The position numbers and the translations under genes were made by a program. Shown piece after piece: positions 19,855 through 29,449 of a stretch of DNA of 64,000 nt. The DNA comes from Solenopsis invicta (taxonomy: Eukaryota > Arthropoda > Insecta > Hymenoptera > Formicidae), in contig NC_052671.1 in the NCBI RefSeq assembly GCF_016802725.1, positions 16,991,731-17,055,730 on the forward strand, in the 5' to 3' direction. The notes beneath the pieces were generated by a model. It worked only from the letters and a program-made list of their open reading frames with translations, made no database searches and was not told the DNA's origin. Positions within the stretch are counted from its first letter, which is position 1. The number at the start of each line of letters is the position of its first letter.

Positions 19855-20217
19855 GTTCCATATGATCTTTTTTGCCAATCCATAAAATCGCAATTGGATG
19901 GGCGTATTTGCAAAAAGTGTGGCTTGTACCATGCTTCAAAAAAATCTTTATTACATCATTCAAAGCATGTGCATTCCCAGAAAGAGAATGCACATGCTTT
20001 GAATGATGTAATAAAAATCAGAATAGCTGCTCGACGCAGTGGAGAAGTCCTCTGCGTCATCAAAGATCTTGTATCGGGGTGTGAAGATACAGAGTGGATG
20101 GAAGGAACAGAAGTAGAGGCAGATAGTAACAGCGACTCGCACTTCATTGATCAGGAGGATATTGTGATAAATAATATGAGTAATTGGTTGAGAGGACCAT
20201 TTGAAAATGACGATTGA
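19855..20217 (+). pseudogene. Transposase-like gene, last exon (C2H2 finger)
   Basis: After TATTACAG|GTTCC the frame reads VPYDLFCQSIK..., then a zinc finger C-KKC-X12-H-X4-H (19909-19971) and an acidic tail to TGA at 20215. A perfect 30-bp inverted repeat (19947-20015) lies in the finger's second half. Confidence 0.65.
19947..20015. repeat. Perfect 30-bp inverted repeat, 9-bp loop, in coding sequence
   Basis: The arms 19947-19976 and 19986-20015 are exact reverse complements (start TTTATTACATC, centre GTGCATTC). The loop is CCAGAAAGA. The arms code for finger residues and for the stretch after it. Confidence 0.95.
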
Positions 20218-20471
20218 GTGTTGATAATTATAATTAAGTGAAATAAAAGATTTTATTAATTTTGCCGATAACATATTGTATTCTTATAATTCTCACAATA
20301 TTTTAGGGGTATGTATTTTGCACACCGATACTATATCCTCTCTACTCTCAGTTATTTAAAGAATCATATAATTGCGTTGAAAACAAAAAAAAATACGTCA
20401 AAATAAATTGTTATTAGTAATATCAGCAAATTAGATATTTTCAGAATTTACATCGAGTATATAGGAAAATC
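20218..20471. other. 3' flank of the transposase-like gene
   Basis: AATAAA at 20242-20247 is a likely polyadenylation signal. The rest is AT-rich without features. Confidence 0.45.
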
Positions 20472-20926
20472 TTACGTAATTTTTTGGGGGGAGAGGGGTC
20501 TTAGAAAATCTGACATTTGCTTACATTGGGGAGGGGGGGACTCAAAAATGGTTAAAAATTTGTTTATGTAATATATGGGCGGCCCCTTAACAGCTTCACC
20601 CGAATTAAACGTTATATCACGCAAAAAGTTTTGAAGAGAGCAAAACAAGTGAAAATTTGACGGCTCAAGGTGAGTATAGTGGATGTAGCAACACATCTCA
20701 TCCAAGCTCCAATAATTTTTGACGGGTGATCAAACTTATACATGGTCTCGCGTTGTCGTGATGGAACACAACTCCTTTACGATTAATGAGTTCTATACAT
20801 TCTTAGGTGATGGATTCGTTCAAACTGTTCATTGCCGACAGTATACGTTCGAATTGATTGTTTGGTTGCTTGGTAGGAGCTTGAAAAACACAATACCTTT
20901 AAGGCTTCTGAGTACTCGGCCATATT
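20472..20926 (-). pseudogene. Mariner transposase fragment
   Basis: Conceptual minus-strand translation gives mariner blocks in order: GIVFFKLLPSNQTINS (about 20910-20860), then a stop-ridden stretch, then LEPSNFHLFCSLQNFL and SGEAVKG, all typical of the C-terminal half of mariner transposases. The copia element interrupts it at 20927-20931. Several stops and shifts show it is old. Confidence 0.75.
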
Positions 20927-20931
20927 GAAGT
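20927..20931. other. GAAGT target-site duplication (left)
   Basis: The same 5 bases follow the right LTR at 25597-25601. Confidence 0.9.
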
Positions 20932-21172
20932 TGTTAGAGCGGAATATTCTTAATATAATCAGACACCAGTAATCTAGGGATATTACACTTAATTTTTTTT
21001 TAGTTAGCCTTCTACCTTATATATAGTTTATGTTCTTGTAAAGACATACTGCTGCGCATGCACTTCCATATTCTTTCTTATCTCGCGCCTATGCACGTTT
21101 ATATTGTTCAGTAGTAATAAAGATCCTCTTATAATTAATTAATCGTGCTGAATTATTGTCAAAAACCTATCA
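20932..21172 (+). repeat. Copia 5' LTR
   Basis: 241 bp, TGTTAGAGCGG...ACCTATCA. It includes TATATATAG and AATAAAGATCC, plausible promoter and polyA signals. Confidence 0.93.
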
Positions 21173-21187
21173 GGTTATGGGCCCAGG
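21173..21187 (+). other. Copia primer-binding site (initiator tRNA-Met, internal)
   Basis: GGTTATGGGCCCAGG directly after the LTR resembles the half-tRNA(iMet) primer site used by copia elements. Confidence 0.8.
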
Positions 21188-21339
21188 CTATCATTCGACT
21201 GCATGTATGTATAAATTTATATGTGCAAAGCACAAGTTTGCAGTTTTTGATGCGTAAAACATTTCGAGGTTAGCCGGCTGCGTGGTACATAAAAATTCAT
21301 AAAGTTTTTTTGAGAGACAAGAATTCTCAGTGTCAAATC

Positions 21340-22146
21340 ATGGCAACTGGCTCAGGTAATACGCCTCAGATTATTGTTGGCAGCGGCGGATATACGATTG
21401 AGAAATTAGAAGGATCCAGTAATTACAATAATTGGAAGTTCACAATGAAAATGTCACTTATTATGGATGGGCTGTGGAATTGCATTTTGGGAACGGATGA
21501 AGACACGAATCGTGATCAAAGGGCGCTTGCAAAAATTTGCTTAAATGTGAATTCATCGTGTTATGCCCATGTAAGAGCAGCTGAAAAATCCAAGGAGGCA
21601 TGGCAGAATCTACAAGCAGCATTCGAAGACAAAGGATTATGTCGGAGATTGAATCTTCTACGTAGATTACTTCGAACCAAATATGAAGATTTTAAATCTA
21701 TGGACGAATATATCAGTGGTCTTGTCTCATTGGTGCAACAACTAACAGATATTGGACATAGAATAAGTGACGAAGAAGTAGCAGTGCTAATGTTAGGCGG
21801 TTTACCATCCGAGTTTGATCCATTAGTAATGGGATTAGAAGCGACACATGAAAGACTTTCTAATGATATGGTAAAAACAAGACTACTCTTAGAAGATTAT
21901 TGAAGAGGGAATACAGATGCAAATAATGCAAGTGAAGTCGCGTTTGCCACGAAAAATATAAATAAGAGTACAACTCAGAAAAAGGAAATAGTTTGCTACA
22001 AATGTGGTAAGGAAGGTTACATTAAATTCAAGTGTCCTCAGATAAAAAGGGAGTGGAAGTCAAAGGAATGGAAGCCAAGAGAGAAGAAAGAAGAGAAGAA
22101 AGAAGATTCGAAGATTTCATTAAAAAAGGAGACTGATGACAAGTTA
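21340..22146 (+). pseudogene. Copia Gag with in-frame stop
   Basis: The start is placed at ATG 21340 (MATGSG). Gag blocks: KLEGSSNYNNWKFTMKMSL and an LRRLLRTKYEDF core. TGA at 21901 ends the first frame, but the same frame continues into the nucleocapsid knuckle CYKCGKEGYIKFKC, where Tyr replaces the usual His. A lysine/glutamate-rich linker leads to protease. Confidence 0.85.
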
Positions 22147-22600
22147 TTGCTAGCAACGAGTCTCGCAGTTGGAAGTTTCGATAAAGACAGTTGGTTCATC
22201 GATTCTGGATGTACAACGCATATGAGCATGCAAAGTGACTGGTTCTCCAAATATTCAAATAATGATACAAAGGAAATCTTCATTGCAAATAACCAGAAGC
22301 TACATAGCAAAGGAACAGGTGAGATAAAAGTAAATTTAAAAAATAATCAAGAAAAAATTATTTCAGATGTCATGTACGTACCAGAAATTGCTACAAATCT
22401 ATTATCTGTAAGCAAGATGACTGAGAAAGATCTAATAGTTGTTTTTGACGATCAGAAGTGTCATGTATATAACAAATCAGAATGCAGAATTCAAGGAAAG
22501 TCAAAGGTGTCAGCAACTAATATGGATGGAGTATACAGATTAGATCAAAAAGAGAACTACAAGGAAAACGTCTGGAAAATCCGTGGCTATGGTAGCAATG
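22147..22600 (+). pseudogene. Copia protease region
   Basis: WFIDSGCTTHM is the copia aspartic protease site, followed by VMYVPEIATNLLSVSK. The frame is lost near 22580, where the sequence moves to the +1 frame. Confidence 0.85.
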
Positions 22601-23528
22601 GTGTCAGAAGACATATGGCACAGAAGACTCGGGCATTTAAGTCAAAAAGCTATGCAAATACTTAAAGGAATTGTTACAGGGATAAACTTCTCGGAAGGAG
22701 CAGGTTTCAAGGACTGCGTTGCATGTATTCAAGGCAAGCAGAAAAGAAATTCATTTCCAAAAGGAAAGGCAAGAAGAGCGAAGGAGAAGCTAGAATTAAT
22801 ACACTCAGATCTTTGTGGTCCTATGAGTGAAACAACTTGGAGTGGAGTTCGTTATCTTCTTACATTCACAGATGACTTTTCTCGTAAAACATTCAGTTAT
22901 CTAATTAATTCAAAGAAACAAGTTAGATAAATTCGTTGAATTTAAAACACTCGTAGAAAATCAAACTGATTTAAAGATTAAAAGGATAAGGACGGATAAC
23001 GGATTAGAGTATTGTAATAAATACTTTAAAAATTTTCTTAAGGAGCATGGTATTATTCACGAAACTACTGTGCCTTTTACGCCCGAACAAAACGGAGTAT
23101 CGGAGCGATTAAATCGTACTATAATAGAAAAAACAAGGTGTATCCTAGAAGATTCCGGATTAAGTAAAAAATATTGGGGAGAAGCCGTAATGGCAGCAAC
23201 TTATATAAAAAATCGAAGCCCAACGGTTGCCCTTGAAGGTACAATACCTGAAGAAATTTGGACAGAATCACAGGTTGACATCAACAATTTAAGAGTCTTC
23301 GGATGTAGAGCATATGTGCACACACCAAAGGAACAGAGGAAGAAACTCGACGCCAAATCCAAGGAATACATAATGGTGGGTTATTGCGAACACACCAAAG
23401 GATACAGACTCGCAGACCCAGAACAAGGTAATAGAGTAATTAAAGCTCGAGATGTTATATTCATTGAAGATGGTGCAAAAGGAGATAAGTCATCAAGTTT
23501 AGGTGAAAAATAAGCAGCAGATGCAATC
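22583..23528 (+). pseudogene. Copia integrase, frameshifted
   Basis: The zinc finger WHRRLGHLS...C-VAC is in one frame, with the first catalytic Asp in HSDLCGPM. The frame shifts near 22915. Then RTDNGLEY (second Asp) and NGVSERLNRT (Glu) follow in the next frame. TAA at 23511 interrupts the linker to reverse transcriptase. Confidence 0.88.
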
Positions 23529-25320
23529 TTGCAACAATACACAGTGAACGAAAACTTCTCTGAAGAATATCATGCAAGGGATCAAGACGTCAACGAAGAA
23601 TCAGATTCAGGGGAAGGTAGTTCCAGTGAATATGAAAGCTTGGACAATATGTCAGACACTATGATCAACATTGAGGAAGAAGACGAAGTCACCACTGAGG
23701 AAGATAACAGAGAGGTTGCGAGCAGGCCAAAGCGTCAAATACGTAAGCCAGCATGGACAAATGATTACGTAATGTCAGCAATGAACTTAAACGGTAATGT
23801 ACGTTATAATGAGCCACAATCTTTCGAGGAAGCGATGTCTTGCGCGGATAAAAATAAATGGACCGAAGCGATGAAAACGGAATATAAGTCACTAATTGAT
23901 AAGGGAGTTTGGAAATTAGTTGATCGTCCTAAAAATTGCAATCTCATAAAATGTAAATGGGTTTATAAGATAAAGCAAGACACATCCGGTAATATTGAAA
24001 GATTCAAAGCGCGTTTAGTTGCACGTGGGTTTAGTCAAACATACGGAATAGATTTTAACGAAACATTTGCTCCGGTTGTAAGATATTCTACATTAAGATT
24101 ATTGTTTGCTATTGGTAATCAGAAAGATATGGATATTGATCATTTAGATGTTTCAACAGCTTTTTTAAATAGCGATCTTAGTGAACAAATATATATGGAA
24201 CAGCCACCTGGTTATGATAAAGATAAAGCTAAAGTTTGTTTGCTTAAAAAGAGTATATACGGCCTAAAACAGTCCGGTAGAGCTTGGAACCAGACATTAC
24301 ACGATACGCTAATAAATAAAGGATACACTCAATCAAAATGCGAACCGTGCGTTTATATTAAAAAGGACAAAAAGACTTTAGTTATAATTGCGATCTATGT
24401 TGATGATCTGTTTGTATTTAGTAATAATAAAACTGAGAAAGAGAATCTGATTAATATGCTGCAAGGAAAATATAACATAAAGTCACTTGGTTCAGTACAA
24501 AATTGTTTAGGCATGAAAGTAACACGTGATAAGGTAAATGGTACAATAAGTTTAAATCAAACTCAGTACATAAAAAACTTACTTGCTAAATTTGGCATGT
24601 CAGATGCTAAACTAGTCTCGACATCGATGGTGCCAAATATTAAACTTGAAAAAAGTAGTGAAAGTGAATCAAAGTATCCCTATCAGCAATTTATCGGAGG
24701 ATTAATATATTTAGCGGTTTGTACAAGACCAGATATAGCGTATGCGGCTAGTTTTTTAAGTCAGTTTAACACTTGTTACAATGAGTCTCACTGGGTTGCA
24801 GCAAAAAGAGTACTTAGATATCTTATTGAAACTATTAATTATGAACTCACATATAAAAAGAGTGAAGTAGATGTTGAAGGATTTGCAGACGCTGACTGGG
24901 GAGGAGATATCACAGATACGAAATCATATACAGGTTTAGTTATGAAATTCGGGAATAGTGCTGTAACTTGGGAATCGAAAAAGCAAAAAACAATAGCGCT
25001 CTCAAGTACAGAGGCGGAGTACTTAAGTATGTACGATGCAGCGAAAGAAGCAATATTTATGCGCAATTTGTTAAGGGAAATAGGTAATGAAACTGAAGCG
25101 ATAGTTATATTTAATGACAATCAAAGTGCGCAAAAAATTGTAAAAAATAGTCAGCATCATAATCGTACAAAACACATTGATATTAAGTACCATTTTATAC
25201 GCGATACATTAAACAGAGGTATAATAAACATTAAGTATAGACCGACATAAGATATGGTCGCAGATATACTAACAAAACCATTGTCAAATAATAAGCATAG
25301 TTTGTATGTGAAACAGTTAG
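23529..25320 (+). pseudogene. Copia reverse transcriptase and RNase H
   Basis: The 573-codon open stretch has the copia RT entry (KCKWVYKIKQD), RARLVARGFSQ-type block, the catalytic YVDDLFVF (about 24400) and RNase H (ADADWGGD, STEAEY). TAA at 25248 replaces a codon after YRPT. The frame then continues to VADILTKPL, the usual copia end. The RT itself looks undamaged. Confidence 0.9.
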
Positions 25321-25346
25321 GATTAAGAGTCATACACTGATGTTTG

Positions 25347-25358
25347 ATTAAGGGAAAG
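25347..25358 (+). other. Copia polypurine tract
   Basis: ATTAAGGGAAAG immediately before the 3' LTR. Confidence 0.7.
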
Positions 25359-25596
25359 TGTTAGAGCGGAATATTCTTAATATAATCAGACACCAGTAAT
25401 CTAGGGATATTACACTTAATTTTTTTTTGAGTTAGCCTTCTACCTTATGTATAGTTTATGTTCTTGTAAAGACATACTGCTGCGCATGCACTTCCTTCTT
25501 CTTATCTCGCGCCTATGCACGTTTATATTGTTCAGTAGTAATAAAGATCCTCTTATAATTAATTAATCGTGCTGAAATATTGTCAAAAACCTATCA
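25359..25596 (+). repeat. Copia 3' LTR
   Basis: 238 bp, near-identical to the 5' LTR, followed by the GAAGT duplication at 25597. Confidence 0.93.
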
Positions 25597-25601
25597 GAAG
25601 T

Positions 25602-26660
25602 CGTGACGTCAGAAACGAGAAATTGCGTGAAATGACATGTAATTTTGTCAAACATGCCATTTGTAAATAAAACCAATTTTGATAAAACGGACTAAGCAGA
25701 TAGCTTTAAAATACTTCTAAATATCGGTCACGACTATCCTTTTTCCGCCTAACAATCAGTAAATAATCGTAAAAAGCACGTAAAGTGACGCCGATTCAGA
25801 CAGGAAAACACACGGATAGCTATTGAAAGGAGTGAAAAATGTACTTTTATACATATAAAATTCAAAGAAACTTTACTCGCGGTACATTTTTACGAATTTG
25901 ATAAATACGAGATAAGTATTTTCACAATAAAATACATAATAACAAAATAGCATGCACGACAACATCTCATCGTCAATCTGTCACGTTTCACGTGTATTAG
26001 TTCTAATTTTGTCCGCGACGGAATGTTGCTACCGTCAATGTGGAGTTCTAGTGTTTATTGATTTTTAACATATAAATTAATATTGATTAATGTGTAATGT
26101 AGTTGAATGATTTCAAAATTATTTTTACTAAGTTTATAATAAACAGGAATTTTATATGATATACTTAAAATATTATATGCTTTAATTTGTACCTAACAAT
26201 TAATAATTGTTTTATTAATTTTGATTTGTTTCCGATATAACCACAAACTTAAGAATAGATTAATTAATTTTTACAAATAGAAATTTAAACGAAATCCAGT
26301 GTTTAGACAAAAAATATTACAATAAATCTATATTTAAATCATTCTTTTTAACTTTATCTTTGATTTTTTGTGTGATTATTTAAAAAAATAAAGAGACTTA
26401 CTTTTCAAGCATGCTTCTGCGTCTCCACGCTTTCGTCATCAATCGGATCACATTTGAGACAGAGATCGTCAATCCGATTAGCCTAGGGAAATTTTCTATA
26501 CTTACGTTGAGTACCATTAGGTTTGTTCGAGTTGCTTGAAATCCCCAAAAATTTTTGCACTCGAGATGAGATAAATATATATTCGATCGTAAGAAAGAGA
26601 GAGACGACAAAGAAAGTAATTCAAAAGGGCAGCAACACGAACAGGGGGTCAATCATGTAA
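25602..26660. other. AT-rich stretch without genes
   Basis: No coding evidence. If the mariner remnant once continued to the right of the copia insertion, I cannot see it. Confidence 0.4.
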
Positions 26661-26663
26661 TTT

Positions 26664-26757
26664 CACGTGGAACTTTTCACGTTTCACTTTTCACTTTTCA
26701 CGTTTCACTTTTCACTTTTCACGTTTCACTTTTCACTTTTCATTTTTTATTTTTCAC
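26664..26757 (+). repeat. Minisatellite of TTTTCACGTTTCACT units
   Basis: A run alternating CACGTTTCACTTTTCACTTTT with a period of about 25 bp, decaying at the right. The same TTTTCACTTTTCACGTTTC block appears once more at 27907-27926, 1.2 kb downstream. Confidence 0.7.
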
Positions 26758-26759
26758 TC

Positions 26760-27328
26760 ATAGAGAGTTCATGTGAATCTTTTCACGCATAGCGATTATA
26801 TATGAATAATGCGCGGAAGTTTAGTTTGCGTTCCGAAATTCACCATTAGAGGCTCTGTCATTGCAACTATCAAGCGATCGTGAAAAAGTTTCTCCCTTCT
26901 TTTACAGTATAACTTTTACTGTAAAAATTTTATTATACAAAAAAATTGTAAAAAAAATATTCATAAATAAATAGCAATATTTCTTAGTTATATTGCATAA
27001 ACTTAATTTACTACTATAATATATATTACATTTATTTTTAATGATCCATATATTGTAACAACTATTTTATTATGTAGTAATCTAATACTCAAAATTACAT
27101 TATAATTTAATTCAAACATTGTTTTTCAAAATTAATTTTAATTAGTTTTTTATGTGTGCAAATTTTAAAGTAAATTAATTTTATTAGTCATTAAATTTAA
27201 CTTTGTTTAATTAAAAAATATTGAATAATTTAGAATACGGACCTTGATCAAAACTGAATTCTCCGCTCACACATGTATTTTCCAAATTTATAAGTTATAA
27301 CACTTACATGATTGATTAATATTCTATT
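26760..27328. other. AT-rich gene-free stretch
   Basis: Nothing seen beyond short palindromes such as TTTACAGTATAACTTTTACTGTAAAA. Confidence 0.35.
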
Positions 27329-27337
27329 TCACAAGAC

Positions 27338-27479
27338 GGGTGACACTCTTTTGGACACAGCACGATTGGACACCAACCAATCATCTTGACTTATCTAACC
27401 AAACCAACGGAAAAACTCTAGGCATCGGCCGCTGTGAGTGGTGGTGTCCAATCGTGCGGTGTCCAATCGTGCGCACCCC
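27338..27479 (+). mobile_element. 142-bp MITE, 9-bp target duplication (copy 2)
   Basis: Same length as and near-identical to 8390-8531 (reverse orientation). Flanked by TCACAAGAC at 27329-27337 and 27480-27488. The core contains ACCAATCATCTTGACTTATC and CTCTAGGCATCGGCCGC. Confidence 0.93.
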
Positions 27480-27488
27480 TCACAAGAC

Positions 27489-28255
27489 GCACCTTTCTTA
27501 TATCATTGTGTATCAAAACGCGTTTAAAGTATATTTTTATCTAAATTTGCATTTGATAAAACCTTATTCTATATAATTATCAAAATATCAATTTGTCAAA
27601 TATAAATATCAAACCTAATTACATCACAAAAGCATTATTTTTATTTATGTATGTATTACTTTATCCTATCAACGCAATGCAATAAAAAGGTTAACCTCTT
27701 CAATAATACCTCTTCAAACTGTTACCACACTGTTACCACACTTTCATTCTTATTTCAAAATACATACAATTTATTAATTCCCTAAATTTTCACCTTTTCG
27801 CCATCACGGCTGATGGCGAAAAAGTTCACGTGAAAAAGTTCATATTTCCGCTCATGAGTGAGTTACATGATTCCGTGGAATCGTACATGATCGTGCAGTT
27901 CACGTGAAACTTTTCACTTTTCACGTTTCCGCCCTAGGGGAAATGTTACATGATAGACCCCCAGGCCTATTGTTCAATCCAATCCGAGATCCGATTAGTT
28001 ATCGTAAATACCCTAAGTTTTATAAATTGCGGTACTTTATAAATCTAATGATTTTAGTTGCTCCAGTATATGTATACATGCAATTGGACGTTTCGACACT
28101 GCGGTATTTTCATTGGAGCACGAAACGAGTTACTCCGTATTGAGAATTTCTCCAGTTACACTGTCGTTTCGAATATCGAAAGCTAGAACTACTTCTCTTT
28201 AATGAGCAAATTGTCCCCGCCTTTACTAGTTCCAGGGAATGGGTGCCAAATCAAA
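27489..28255. other. Gene-free stretch
   Basis: AT-rich, with CACGTGAAA-rich dyads at 27815-27930 related to the 26.7-kb minisatellite. No coding support. Confidence 0.35.
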
Positions 28256-28285
28256 GGAAGAAGAAGAAGAAGAAGAAGAAGAAGG
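28256..28285 (+). repeat. (GAA)n microsatellite
   Basis: About nine GAA units directly left of the MITE array. Confidence 0.85.
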
Positions 28286-28300
28286 TAACGTATGGGTGTA

Positions 28301-28484
28301 CAGTCGCCTGCATTATAGTTGCGACACTTTTTCTTCGATGGTTTTTGGAGCCTTTCTCATCGAGCGGCGAACGTAATTGGTTAGATCTACAAGTAAGAAC
28401 CAATCACGTTCTCAACTCTCGTTATAGTTGCGCGTTCAGAAACGCATCGAAAGAAAAGTGTCGCAACTATAATGCAGGCGACTG
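28301..28484. mobile_element. Mariner-type MITE, unit 1
   Basis: 184 bp, CAGTCGCC...GGCGACTG, with inverted ends that include TTATAGTTGCGACACTTTT. TA lies at each side (28299-28300, 28485-28486). Confidence 0.85.
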
Positions 28485-28486
28485 TA

Positions 28487-28776
28487 CAGTCATGTTCATT
28501 ATAGTTGCGACACTTTTTCTTTGATGGTTTTTGGAATGTAGCCTTGCTCATCGAGCGGCAAACGTAATTGGTTGGATCCATAAGTAAGAACCAATCATGT
28601 TCTCAGCTCTCGTTATAGGCTGTGTTCCGATATTAACTGCCAGTACTGAAAATGTATAGTATAGGTGACATGAACTATAAATTTTCAGTACTGCCAGTAA
28701 AAACGGAACACAGCCATAGTTGCGCGTTCAGAAACGCATCGAAGAAAAAGTGTCGCAACTATAATGAACCCAACTG
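28487..28776. mobile_element. Mariner-type MITE, unit 2, split by a nested element
   Basis: Starts right after the TA that ends unit 1. Same family (CAGTCATG...CCAACTG). 290 bp because of a nested 98-bp insertion. The right TA is at 28777-28778. Confidence 0.85.
28618..28715. mobile_element. 98-bp nested MITE, GGCTGTGTTCCG ends (Harbinger-like)
   Basis: Inverted ends GGCTGTGTTCCG/CGGAACACAGCC. ATA occurs on both sides, and comparison with unit 1 shows an uninterrupted CGTTATAGTTGCGCG at this point. GGC ends with a 3-bp AT-rich duplication fit PIF/Harbinger or ISL2EU MITEs. Confidence 0.85.
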
Positions 28777-28778
28777 TA

Positions 28779-28967
28779 CAGTTGTGTTCATTATAGTTGC
28801 GACACTTTTTCTTAGATGCGTCTCTGAACACTCAACTATAACAAGAGCTGAGAACATGATTGGTTCTTACTTGTGGATCCAACCAATTATGTTCGCCGCT
28901 CAATGAGCAAGGCTACATTCTAAAAACCATCAAAGAAAAAGTGTCGCAACTATAATGTAGGTGATTG
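28779..28967. mobile_element. Mariner-type MITE, unit 3
   Basis: 189 bp, CAGTTGTG...GGTGATTG. Shares the TA at 28777-28778 with unit 2; TA at 28968-28969 on the right. Its interior is inverted relative to units 1 and 2. Confidence 0.85.
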
Positions 28968-29010
28968 TACGCCATGGACGAAATTCGATAACGCATGGTG
29001 CGATAGCTCA

Positions 29011-29100
29011 TTAACCAATCATCTTGACTTATCTAACCCAATCAACCGAAAAACTCTAGGCATCGGCCGCTGTGAGTGGTGGTGTGCTATCGGTCCCGTG
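29011..29100 (+). mobile_element. Core of the 142-bp MITE with different ends (copy 3)
   Basis: ACCAATCATCTTGACTTATC through CGGCCGCTGTGAGTGGTGG is shared with the copies at 8.4 and 27.3 kb. The flanking motif is GCTATCG instead of CCAATCG, on both sides (GCGATAGC left, GCTATCGG right). The outer ends are unclear. Confidence 0.7.
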
Positions 29101-29188
29101 TGTTATTGGGATCTGCCCGCACGTCATGTGTAGACGCACTGCACACACTTGCATCAGCTCTACACACTGGTGCGCCTTAGCCAAAATC

Positions 29189-29446
29189 GTTATAACCATC
29201 GACATACAGAATGGACTGCTGATGACCGTGGTGGGGGTAGAAAGACACATAGAGTGAGAGGCAGACAATACGAAGAACGTTCGTTCTCTGTCTACTAAGT
29301 CTGATTGGTTGCTGGGACCACAACAACCAATCAAACTTAGTAGACAGAGAACGAACGTTCTTCGTATTGTCTGCCTCTCACTCTATGTGTCTTTCTACCC
29401 CCACCACGGTCATCAGCAGTCCATTCTGTATGTCGATGGTTATAAC
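29189..29446. repeat. Near-perfect ~124-bp inverted repeat, 12-bp loop
   Basis: The left arm 29189-29312 and right arm 29325-29446 are almost exact reverse complements. Arms meet at GATTGGTTG/CAACCAATC and end at GTTATAACC/GGTTATAAC. Any transcript would form a long dsRNA hairpin. Open frames on both strands are mirror images and not genes. Confidence 0.92.
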
Positions 29447-29449
29447 TTT

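Larger units (their letters stand above)
16433..20217 (+). pseudogene. Transposase-like gene of unnamed family, multi-exon, disrupted
   Basis: Pieces that fit one gene: exon 16433-16462 (GT donor), 16528-~17142, 17241-17295 resuming at 18528-19141, 19233-19753, 19855-20217. The middle part has the layout of an RNase H-like DDE transposase. Candidate residues are Asp in QDDKARVP (18679), Asp in DGGPDENP (19033) and Glu in NRVERRM (19256), with D-D spacing near 118 and D-E near 45 residues. The first large exon is lysine-rich with a probable coiled coil (about 16740-16920). The last exon has a C2H2 finger (C-KKC...H-X4-H). Damage: TAG at the end of the second exon and an out-of-phase next junction, a 1,223-bp insertion at 17296, and TAA at 18724-18726 where the frame otherwise continues. 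AATAAA follows at 20242. I recall similar unnamed arthropod proteins but cannot name the family. Confidence 0.7.
20932..25596 (+). mobile_element. Ty1/copia LTR retrotransposon, full-length, decayed
   Basis: LTRs 20932-21172 and 25359-25596, flanked by GAAGT. A primer site matching an internal part of initiator tRNA-Met follows the left LTR and a purine tract precedes the right one. The domain order is Gag, protease, integrase, reverse transcriptase, RNase H. The LTRs differ at only a few sites and one 4-bp indel, yet the single copia frame is broken by three stops and two frameshifts. Confidence 0.95.
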
